Below are positions 55,601 to 64,000 of a stretch of 64,000 nucleotides of DNA, one piece after another. Position numbers and translations under genes: made by a program. Within the stretch, counting starts at the first letter, position 1. Each line of letters opens with the position of its first letter. Source of the DNA: Parapristionchus giblindavisi. Lineage: Eukaryota; Nematoda; Chromadorea; Rhabditida; Diplogasteridae. The stretch is taken from positions 682,001 through 746,000 of the forward strand of contig CALSFV010000214.1 in assembly GCA_943737045.1 (NCBI GenBank), read 5' to 3'. The notes under the pieces are model-generated. The model saw only the letters and a list, made by a program, of their open reading frames with translations, made no database searches and was not told the origin of the DNA.

Positions 55601-56802
55601 TTTGTGTTTTATTGTAATATATAGGTAAAGTATGTTCAATGCAGGATTTGTTTCTCTAATTTCCTCATGGCATTACTCAACTTGCCTGGGAATGGTGTGA
55701 ACTCACATATCCCGATTTTCACGAAAGTTGCAAGGCTTACTAAATCGACTACGCTGATTTCAAATCTGACTTAAAAACCTGCGAAATGTTTTTCTGGAGC
55801 GAGTTATAGCGCGACGAAAAGTGATTTTTTAATGTTTCAAATGATTGTTCAGCTGATTTCCCAGCGCAATATGATCATGCTCTTCTTTTTTCCATTCCAA
55901 TCTGCATCGTGGTCAAGTGTTGCGATGTTTGTTTGGTATTCCGGAGGGATCTTTTGTCATTTAAAAATTGTTTATCACCCATGAATCAGTAAAACAAGTT
56001 CACTGCCGGGGAATCGAACCAGCTAATTCCGGAATACCAGCAAAGCATCATACCACCTTAAAAATTTGAGCGAGCATATAAGAGAAGAGAAGAGCGATAA
56101 ATTTCATATCGCGTGGGGAAACAAAAAAAATCAAAAAAATCTGTTTGCCGGGCCATAACTCGCTTCAGAAAAACATTTCGCAGGTTTTTAAGGCAGATTT
56201 GGAATCAGCGTAGTCGATTTAGTAAACCCTCCAAATTTCGTGAAAATCGGGATATGTGAGTTCACACCATTCCCAGGCAAGTTGAGTAATGCCATGAGGA
56301 AATTAGAGAAACAAATCCTGCATTGAACATACTTTACCTATATATTACAATAAAACACAAAAATCCCTTATATGTAAGGGAATAATTCCCTGGCTAAGGA
56401 GCCCATGGTTCACACCATTCCCATAGGATAAAACTCTTTAATCACTCTGAAAAAAGGAGTGAAACAGAACACCTTTTCATGTTGTAATTGTAATACCCTC
56501 CTACGAGAATCGTCTACCACGCCATCCGAAAAAAAATACCGGAGCATATCGTCTTCGGGTACAACGAAATCCATTCAAATATTTTTTGTTACTAATGAAT
56601 TGAATAAATGATGGTATGAAACTGGCTGCTCAACTCGCATTCTAACGGAGACACAGATAAAAGTTCGAGTACAAGTAATTATCACGCACCCTATATCATT
56701 AGACAAACCCTCTTTGCCACTGTTGTACTGACTCTAGATAATGTGTGAGTGACATAGCACTTGCATGACACAATTTTATCTTCAATTGAAACATGAAAAG
56801 TC
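52687..56802 (-). CDS. Single-pass membrane protein with 16-residue tandem-repeat tail, 5' end not found
   Basis: Exons in phase: 56802-56709 (tentative), 55116-55055, 53458-53340, 53148-52687 (stop TGA). The ectodomain includes LCHASAMSLTHYLESVQQWQ, WYDDLIQEKTCISMYWDIHD and ICDRMPVPVGM, followed by one membrane helix (YLVYILIAISIILVLGILVL). After KRG the 153-residue tail consists of about eight or nine units of 16 residues with consensus APSAPAGNPATLQQ plus two variable positions, alternating between APAGN and GPTGN types. The last exon stays open over all units on this strand, and the plus-strand frame over the same DNA is a by-product. No family is recognised. Repeat number is likely variable between strains (inference). 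The signal-peptide exon should lie above 56802. Confidence 0.65.
53459..55054. other. Long intron with SINE-like module and G run
   Basis: Intron of the repeat-tail membrane gene. It holds a run of 14 G at 53880-53893, a tRNA-like segment at 54142-54217 and otherwise no supported feature. The open frames at 54638-55103 lack support. Confidence 0.45.
54142..54217 (+). repeat. tRNA-like A/B-box segment
   Basis: GATGGCTTAGTGGATAG is an excellent A box and GTAGGTTCGAATCCC an excellent B box. The ends TGCCGAG and CCGGTGC do not pair as an acceptor stem. It shares GATCCGAACCTCGTAGGTTC with the module at 55412-55484. Confidence 0.65.
55197..55345. repeat. CCCTTA/TAAGGG palindromic cluster
   Basis: TCCCTTA and TAAGGGA alternate about ten times (for example TTCCCTTAGGGAAG, AATCCCTTATAGGTAAGGGA). 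The same words recur at the ends of the neighbouring fold-back (55528-55600, 56365-56395). Confidence 0.8.
55412..55484 (+). repeat. tRNA-like A/B-box segment
   Basis: CATGGCGTAGTGGCAAG and GTAGGTTCGATTCCTCG; related to the module at 54142-54217 in its 3' half. Confidence 0.65.
55549..56408. mobile_element. Fold-back element, 0.86 kb
   Basis: Arms of about 280 bp from CCATGGGCTCCTTAGCCAGG to its complement, with AAAGTATGTTCAATGCAGGA and TGGGAATGGTGTGAACTCAC mirrored. A tRNA-like module lies in the centre (56001-56056, minus). It lies in the gap between the first two exons of the repeat-tail membrane gene. Confidence 0.88.
56001..56056 (-). repeat. tRNA-like B-box segment
   Basis: GCTGGTTCGATTCCCCGGC reads as a B box on the minus strand; the upstream half has only a loose A box. 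GAATTCCGG-like sequence surrounds it. Confidence 0.5.
56575..56693 (+). mobile_element. Tc1-like element end, remnant
   Basis: CTTTTATCTG-type terminus in inverted form: TATCACGCACCC at 56682-56693, with TA next to it, and GATGGTATGAAACTGG inside. It matches the terminus at 61773 onward after inversion, including the CATTCAATTC-type stretch near the transposase stop. A short frame before it (RKKIPEHIVFGYNEIH) may be the end of a different transposase. Confidence 0.7.
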
Positions 56803-57138
56803 CTAATTCATAATCACTTGATCGCATACAAAACAACAGGTGGATAAATAAAAGGCCGCGGCGAACACTAGAAGGATTTGGTGGAGTCGGAGCTCGGTTT
56901 GAAGAACACATTTTCGTTCCACTACAAAAGACGTAAATTGGAGCACCCCTACGTCTTAACAAGAACACTCCGGGGTGTTCTGCCAAAGTACATCAATCCA
57001 TTTTTACACCTTTTTCTGAGTGATGTGAAGAAGCTGTTATTCAATGAAAAAAAAACATATCGGATAAAAAATTATAAATGCTGTGTCTTTGGAAAAATGA
57101 TTTGAATATTATGCAGACCTAGATTATGTACAACACAT
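56803..57138. other. Presumed upstream region of the repeat-tail membrane gene
   Basis: A hydrophobic stretch QILLVFAAAFYLSTCCF can be read at 56840-56890 (minus) and would suit a signal peptide, but it lacks an in-frame ATG and a fitting donor. Confidence 0.3.
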
Positions 57139-57421
57139 TAGGGATCAGCATTCGTGCAAATGCACGGTCGGTACGAGCAGGAACGAAATAAAAATAATGA
57201 AAAGTCATTCTTCACAATTAAGACGCATTTTTTCGTGCGATGTAATGCATGCAAATGACAGACCAACCACCAATTTGATGAATAAAAATGATCAGAATGA
57301 ATCGAATGCATAAATTTGAACGAATGAATACTTAATTATAATAATGAAGTCGTGCGCACGACTTTTCTTTCATTTTCATTTTGAAAATCATTTCGCACGA
57401 ATGCACATTTGAGGATCCCTA
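57139..57421. repeat. hAT-type MITE with perfect 8-bp duplication
   Basis: 283 bp with ends TAGGGATC and GATCCCTA, flanked by CAACACAT on both sides (57131-57138, 57422-57429). The interior has CGTGC/GCACG-rich hairpins. An 8-bp duplication with a short TAGGG-type end is diagnostic of hAT transposases. The perfect duplication suggests a fairly recent insertion. Confidence 0.92.
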
Positions 57422-57429
57422 CAACACAT

Positions 57430-58461
57430 CCATTATTCGGCACTTCTTCAGTCTCTGTCGTCCCACTCATTTATTCCTCCGAATGGTTTTCTTGATTCAC
57501 TAACCGCTTTTTTATCCCACATCTACTCTTTTACACGTTGTCACAAAAGTTGTCATATCTTAGATGTATGCTAAATAAGTATATTAATTAATTACGATCA
57601 CACAACGTTCACCACCGTTTTACGGTAACAACAATAACGAAAACATCACTCTGCGCACACATAGAATACGGAAATGATTATGCATTTCCGTAACAAACCG
57701 TATTCGGGTTAGATTTGTGAAAACAAATGCAATGAGTTAGATTTCAGCAAACATTGTATCTATTAATAAGATCAGTTTGCGATACGAGGATTACGGCACA
57801 TCGTAAACTACCGTAATCCATCGGAACCCTGTTCGGTGGGTCAGATCACGAACAATGGGTATGCGAGCCTCCGAAGTGTTCACCCACAGACATTTTTACG
57901 TGGCACTATCACTTGTTGCATGTACGGTGCATTGTTCAGTACATCAATGGATTCACTAATGTTGCACAATGCACAAAATTTCGTTGAAAAAAAAACGCAT
58001 ACTCAGGTTTTTCTGAATGTGCAGGACGGATGGGTATAAAGACCGTGACAGCCGCAACCACAAGAATATATAAAATCTATAAAATTATATTTACTATAAA
58101 CTTGTTTCGTATATTTCTTACCATGGTAGAAGAACTATCAGAAACGAACGTAGATTCGGCTTCAAAAGACAATGAATGAAATGGTAGACGAGTTCTGCAT
58201 GCACGAAGATGAGAATAAAATAATTCGATTTGAATGTTAAACAAATAAGATAATGTGATTAAGTACTTATTAAATAACATTCAGACAAAGATATTAAGTA
58301 TTTTTAAATTAAATAACGTTTCGATTTGACTTGATTGGTAGAGTTTATACGAATGAATAACGTGGACCTTTGTGGATTGAGGGGCTAGCTCCTTTCGCCA
58401 ACTCGCAGCGCACTGAGCGTTAAGATCATGTATAATAAATCGTTCGATAATCTATCTCATT
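57430..58461. other. Gene-poor DNA left of the satellite
   Basis: A small palindromic stretch with CGGTAA/TTACGG words lies at 57610-57830. No supported exon. Confidence 0.4.
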
Positions 58462-61400
58462 CCCTGCTGTCTTTAGCTAATTATACACAGCTACGACACT
58501 ATCATCTACACTTTCCTATGGTTTGATCTTTGATCTGTGGAAGATCTACCGTACCTCTTCTCTCTCATTCCCTGCTGTCTTTAGCTAATTATAAACAGCT
58601 ACGTCACTATCATCATACACTTTCCTATGGTTTGATCTTTGATCTCTGGATGATCTAAAGTATCTCCTCTCTCATTATCTGATGTCTTAAGCTAATTCCA
58701 AACAGCTACGGTACTATCACCATCCACTATCCTATGGTTTGATCTTTGATCTCTGGATGATCTACAGTATCTCCTCTCTCATTATATGATGTCTTAAGCC
58801 AATTCCAAACAGCTACGGTACTATCACCATCCACTATCCTATGGTTTGATCTTTGATCTCTGGATGATCTACAGTATCCCGTCTCTCATTATATGATGTC
58901 TTAAGCTAATTCCAAAAAGCTATGGTACTATCACCATCCACTATCCTATGGTTTGATCTTTGATCTCTGGATGATCTACAGTATCTCCTCTCTCATTATA
59001 TGATGTCTTAAGCTAATTCCAAACAGCTACGGTACTATCACCATCCACTATCCTATGGTTTGATCTTTGATCTCTGGATGATCTACAGTATCCCGTCTCT
59101 CATTATATGATGTCTTAAGCTAATTCCAAAAAGCTATGGTACTATCACCATCCACTATCCAATGGTTTGATCTTTGATCAATGGATGATCTACAGTATCC
59201 CCGCTCTCAGCATCTGATGTCTTAAGCTAATTCCAAACAGCTACGGTACTATCACCATCCACTATCCTATGGTTTGATCTTTGATCTCTGGATGATCTAC
59301 AGTATCCCGTCTCTCATTATATGATGTCTTAAGCTAATTCCAAAAAGCTATGGTACTATCACCATCCACTATCCTATTGTTTGATCTTTGATCTCTGGAT
59401 GATCTACAGTATCCCCTCTCTCATTATATGATGTCTTAAGCTAATTCCAAAAAGCTATGGTACTATCACCATCCACTATCCAATGGTTTGATCTTTGATC
59501 AATGGATGATCTACAATATCCCCTCTCTCAGCATCTGATGTCTTAAGCTAATTCCAAACAGCTACGGTACTATCACCGTCCACTATCCTATGGTATGGTC
59601 TTTGATCTCTTGATGATCTACAGTATCTCCTCTCTCATTATCTGATGTCTTAAGCTAATTCCAAACAGCTACGGTACTATCACCGTCCACTATCCTATGG
59701 TATGATCTTTGATCTCTGGATGATCTACAGTATCTCCTCTCTCATTATCTGATGTCTTAAGCTAATTCCAAACAGCTACGGTACTATCACCATCCACTAT
59801 CCAATGGTTTGATCTTTGATCAATGGATGATATACAGTATCCCCTCACTCAGCATCTGATGTCTTAAGCTAATTCCAAACAGCTACGGTACTATCACCTT
59901 CCACTATCCAATGGTTTGATCTTTGATCTCTGGATGATCTACAGTATCCCCTCTCTCATTATCTGATGTCTTAAGCTAATTCCAAAAAGCTATGGTACTA
60001 TCACCATCCACTATCCTATGGTTTGATCTTTGATCTCTGGATGATCTACAGTATCCCGTCTCTCATTATATGATGTCTTAAAGGGAGCGTTACCTCACTC
60101 AATGGTCTCTTCATTGCGCACACTATTTCTCTGTTCTCTAACAACGAGAGAGCATTGCGCGTCCAAGAGGCCATTGAGTGAGGTTACGCTCTCTTTAAGC
60201 TAATTCCAAAAAGCTATGGTACTATCACCATCCACTATCCTATGGTTTGATCTTTGATCTCTGGATGATCTACAGTATCCCCTCTCTCATTATATGATGT
60301 CTTAAGCTAATTCCAAACCGCTACGGTACTATCACCATCCACTATCCTATGGTTTGATCTTTGATCTCTGGATGATCTACAGTATCCCCTCTCTCATTAT
60401 ATGATGTCTTAAGCTAATTCCAAACAGCTACGGTACTATCACCGTCCACTATCCTATGGTATGATCTTTGATCTCTGGATGATCTACAGTATCTCCTCTC
60501 TCATTATCTGATGTCTTAAGCTAATTCCAAACAGCTACGGTACTATCACCATCCACTATCCAATGGTTTGATCTTTGATCAATGGATGATATACAGTATC
60601 CCCTCTCTCAGCATCTGATGTCTTAAGCTAATTCCAAACAGCTACGGTACTATCACCTTCCACTATCCAATGGTTTGATCTTTGATCTATGGATGATCTA
60701 CAGTATCCCCTCTCTCATTATCTGATGTCTTAAGCTAATTCCAGAAAGCTATGGTACTATCACCATCCACTATCCTATGGTTTGATCTTTGATCTCTGGA
60801 TGATCTACAGTATCCCGTCTCTCATTATATGATGTCTTAAGCTAATTCCAAAAAGCTATGGTACTATCACCATCCACTATCCTATGGTTTGATCTTTGAT
60901 CTCTGGATGATCTACAGTATCCCGTCTCTCATTATATGATGTCTTAAGCTAATTCCAAAAAGCTATGGTACTATCACCATCCACTATCCTATGGTTTGAT
61001 CTTTGATCTCTGGACGATCTACAGTATCCCCTCTCTCATTATATGATGTCTTAAGCTAATTCCAAACAGCTACGGTACTATCACCATCCACTATCCTATG
61101 GTATGGTCTTTGATCTCTTGATGATCTACAGTATCTCCTCTCTCATTATCTGATGTCTTAAGCTAATTCCAAACAGCTACGGTACTATCACCGTCCACTA
61201 TCCTATGGTATGGTCTTTGATCTCTGGATGATCTACAGTATCTCCTCTCTCATTATCTGATGTCTTAAGCTAATTCCAAACAGCTACGGTACTATCACCG
61301 TCCACTATCCTATGGTATGGTCTTTGATCTCTTGATGATCTACAGTATCTCCTCTCTCATTATCTGATGTCTTAAGCTAATTCCAAACAGCTACGGTACT

Positions 61401-61772
61401 ATCACCGTCCACTATCCTATGGTATGGTCTTTGATCTCTGGATGATCTACAGTATCTCCTCTCTCATTATCTGATGTCTTAAGCTAATTCCAAACAGCTA
61501 CTATACTATCACCGTCCACTATCCTATGGTATGGTCTTTGATCTCTTGATGATCTACAGTATCTCCTCTCTCATTATCTGATGTCTTAAGCTAATTCCAA
61601 ACAGCTACGGTACTATCACCATCCACTATCCAATGGTTTGATCTTTGATCAATGGATGATCTACAGTATCCCCTCTCTCATTATCTGATGTCTTAAGCTA
61701 ATTCCAAAAAGCTATGGTACTATCACCATCCACTATCCTATGGTTTGATCTTTGATCTCTGGATGATCTGCA
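58462..61772 (+). repeat. 107-bp satellite array, about 30 copies
   Basis: Period measured from GATGTCTTAAG at 58681, 58788 and 58895 is exactly 107 bp. Core words are GATGTCTTAAGCTAATTCCA, CTATGGTTTGATCTTTGATC and TGGATGATCTACAGTATC. The first two units diverge; the rest fall into a few variant types (CAGCTACGG or AAGCTATGG; CCTATGG or CCAATGG with GATCAATGG) that recur in blocks, indicating multi-unit duplication. The array is interrupted once by a TTAA MITE (60082-60194) and ends abruptly within a unit at a Tc1-like terminus. Confidence 0.97.
60082..60194. repeat. MITE with TTAA target duplication, copy 3, in satellite
   Basis: 113 bp, AGGGAGCGTTACCTCACTC to GAGTGAGGTTACGCTCTCT. The satellite word GTCTTAAGCTAA is split at TTAA, which is present on both sides (60078-60081 and 60195-60198). 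Because the pre-insertion sequence is known from the other satellite units, the target duplication is directly proven. Confidence 0.97.
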
Positions 61773-62680
61773 GGGTGCGTGATAATTACTTTGACTCGAA
61801 CTTTTATCTGTATCTCCCCTTACTAGGGAATGGTTTGTTTGATGGTTGAAATTACGGTTAATGACCTACATAGCGATAGTATGGTCGACTTAGTAAGAAT
61901 CAACTTTCAAAAGCTGCAGTTGATCAATTTTTTGAACGAAACCCGTCGCACATCCGCCGCACGAAAGACAGCCAAAGAAGATTTTTTTGGACTCGATTTC
62001 CATTGAAACATCAATTTTTTGCTGGAATTACCATGCAGACATAAAATACTGTCGGGGGATTCGAACTCGTGTTGAAAAAGTGAAAATGCAACTGCAACTG
62101 CAAAAATGCAACTTTTTGGCTGTCTTTCGTGCGGCGGATATGGGACGGGTTTCGTTTAAAAAATCGATCAACTGCAACTTTTGACAGTTGATTCTTACTA
62201 AGTTGACCATGCTGATTATCGCTATGTAGGTCACTAACCGTAATTTCAACCATCACAGAAACCATTCCCTAGTTAGAACGCGAGTTGAGTAACCAGTTTC
62301 ATACCATTATTTATTCAATTCATTAGTAACAAGAGTATGTCAATGGATTTCGATGTGCCCTCCTTTCGCGTTAATACAAGCCCGGAGGAACTTCTCGAAT
62401 GCAGTGTGCATTTTACGGAGGTAATTGTCGTTGATTTTGTTCCATGCTCGGAGGGGAGCCGGCATCAGGCTTGCCAGAGTAGAGTACTTGGTAGTAGAGA
62501 TCTTTCTCTACAGAACCCTCGGAACTGAGGTTCATGGGATACAAGTCCGGTGAGATGGGGTCATTCGTTGGGAGTGATGTAGTCGGGAATGTTCTCACCA
62601 AACCACTCTTGGCTTTGGCTGTTTCCTCCGCACTGCTGCGTCCAAAAGCTCCGACCGAAGTGAGACTTGGTCCTGGGGAG
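61773..62680 (-). pseudogene. Tc1-like transposase remnant with its terminus
   Basis: The terminus GGTGCGTGATAATTACTT is at 61773, and coding remnants follow on the minus strand up to about 62680. They read FWTQQCGGNSQSQEWFGENI, PDYITPNE, then a stop, and LRKMHTAFEKFLRACINAKG ending GHIEIH with a stop at 62340-62342. The WTQQ...EW...IPDYI block corresponds to the second catalytic-Asp region (QQDGAPAH...EWL...VPDFI) of Tc1/mariner transposases, and AKGGH is their usual C-terminus. The catalytic Asp is replaced and stops/frameshifts are present, so it is dead. A CTAGGG fold-back (61823-62272) is inserted between terminus and gene. Confidence 0.82.
61823..62272. mobile_element. CTAGGG fold-back element, copy 2
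   Basis: 450 bp, CTAGGGAATGGTTTGTTTGA to CCATTCCCTAG, with TTA at 61820-61822 and 62273-62275. The uninterrupted target (CTCCGTTAGAA) can be seen in the related Tc1-like end at 56645, which proves a TTA duplication. Arms share GTAGGTCACTAACCGTAATT-type sequence with copy 1 at 32700. Confidence 0.93.
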
Positions 62681-64000
62681 GAGTGTAGCTTTCAGGATGC
62701 AATTGATTTAGTTGTGAACTTGATGTGTACTTAATGTGTACATTATCACATGAAGTAGATTTCTAAGTATACTTCAAGTGGTGTATCTACAGCAATGCTT
62801 TTCGCCAAATGTTCAATCAATGAGGTGGGCTGGTGAGGTAAACTTCAAAACAATATTTTCAGACGACTTTAAGATTTGATCTATTTCACCAATCTTGGTC
62901 ATTTGAATCACCTACACACAGTGTGATCAGTCGAAGTAGACCACTCTTAGATATCGAATCATAATTGTAGAAGTTAGATTTGCATTATTACCGACATCTT
63001 CCTAATGCTTTACATTCCCTTGTAGATTTTTTTCAAATATACTTCTGTCATTTTCACTCCATCTGAGTCCGATGCTGATACACTAAATATTCCACCGACG
63101 TCGTGATAATACTGCAAGGAGAAACGGAACCAATAATGATACTGCACAACTAATGGTTGAAACATTGAACAAGTATTGGCGGAGTGATTGTCCTGAATTC
63201 CGAATTCATTTCATGTCATGTTATGCGAATGTCAGATGCATTTCATTGACGAACAGTATGATGTGATTAATGGCATCTGCCTTTCCTGGCTGACGTGAGT
63301 TTATATGGACATCTCAGTCGTTACGACGGGGAGACATAAGGCAAATCTAACGTCACATTGAAGACGAATGGGGATGATGTCTCGACTTTAGCATATCGAA
63401 TACGTTTTTCAACCAACATTGAACAAAATGCCTAATCACAAATGTCTAAAGAACAGAGTTGAAGTTATTGACTTTTTCAGAATAGAATACTACAAAAGCA
63501 GAGTCACGCCACCTTCAGTTCAGCCATGAATTTCATTTAATCTGTATTCAAATTCACTTTTCTGAAAATAGTGCTCATTGTCAGTTTAAAGATTTACACA
63601 CAATCATCGATGATAAAGATATTGAAAATATTTTGCTTCAGAATTTGATCAGTGCCGTATTTGTGTTGCCTTTGCATATGTCCATCAAACATCAACCCGA
63701 TTCTTCTTCAATCTGACGTTAGATTTGCCTTAAGTCTCTCCGTCGTAACGATGGACATGTCCACATAAACTCACGTCAGGCGTAACACTGCATAAAAGAA
63801 GCTTACATTTATAGCATCATATTCTTCGTCAATGAAATGAACCTAGCAGTTAGGAGATTAATAGAATAGCTATTCTGCCAATGACCATGTTTATCTTTCC
63901 TAAAACTTCTTGGACAGTATTATATAATGATTGTTCACATAGGACATGAATTCCGGAATTCTTCCAGTCCTTCTATGTTTACGTATATTGATCACTTTTA
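62681..64000. other. Gene-poor DNA and dispersed repeat at right edge
   Basis: The 5' part of the Tc1-like element beyond 62680 is not recognisable. From about 63290 to the edge the sequence is a dispersed repeat whose parts also occur at 51050-51345 and 42235-42520. No gene found. Confidence 0.5.
63290..64000 (+). repeat. Dispersed repeat, longest member
   Basis: Combines, in one piece, the segments found separately at 51050-51345 (63400-63700) and 42235-42520 (63705-64000), so it shows that those two are fragments of one element longer than 0.7 kb. It runs off the window. Confidence 0.75.

Noticed and set aside
62337..62734. Plus-strand frames of 63-66 codons
   Set aside because: They are shadows of the minus-strand Tc1-like transposase remnant.

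Overview
The window is nuclear DNA of a nematode, most likely a free-living rhabditid or diplogastrid of the Pristionchus type. The species is an inference. Evidence: many short exons (about 45-200 nt), introns as short as 40-50 nt with TTTCAG-like acceptors, ATGs directly behind trans-splice-like acceptors, a PAN_3/CW-type secreted protein, AT-rich intergenic DNA and a very dense load of small inverted-repeat elements. No rRNA, CRISPR or bacterial gene organisation is present. I rebuilt genes by hand from splice sites and reading-frame phase; where all phases close I give exon coordinates.

Layout. 0.6-5.7 kb, minus strand: two tandem paralogous single-pass membrane proteins of 240 and 243 residues with identical 9-exon structure, family not recognised. 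7.1-19.8 kb, minus: a complete 20-exon SLC24/NCKX K+-dependent Na+/Ca2+ exchanger (648 residues) whose introns hold a mariner-type element, a 0.3 kb fold-back, a 2 kb palindrome and many small hairpin elements. 20-25 kb: mostly gene-poor DNA with a 1.6 kb fold-back element. 25.0-30.6 kb: a 5.6 kb inverted duplication; the left arm keeps an apparently intact 5-exon gene of unknown function, the right arm a broken copy. 31-33 kb: two more fold-back elements. 33.5-36.8 kb, minus: a small cysteine-containing gene fragment and two tandem paralogous secreted proteins. 37.7-41.9 kb, plus: a membrane protein with a lysine-rich tail and a long GGGAGA hexamer array in an intron. 42.9-47.6 kb, minus: a secreted PAN_3-like protein with a 1.3 kb TA-flanked transposon in an intron. 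48.4-50.8 kb, plus: a trypsin-like (S1) homologue that has lost the catalytic His and Asp. 52.7-56.8 kb, minus: a single-pass membrane protein with a 16-residue tandem-repeat tail. 57-62 kb: a hAT MITE, about 30 copies of a 107-bp satellite, and a Tc1-like transposase remnant.

The host genes do not form an operon or one pathway. What they share is surface or secreted location: most predicted products other than the exchanger carry a signal peptide and/or one membrane helix. The strongest structural theme is mobile DNA: several fold-back families, many with tRNA-like A/B-box modules in their arms or centres, plus MITEs whose target-site duplications (TA, TTA/TGA, TTAA, 8 bp) can be read directly and whose nesting gives a relative insertion order.
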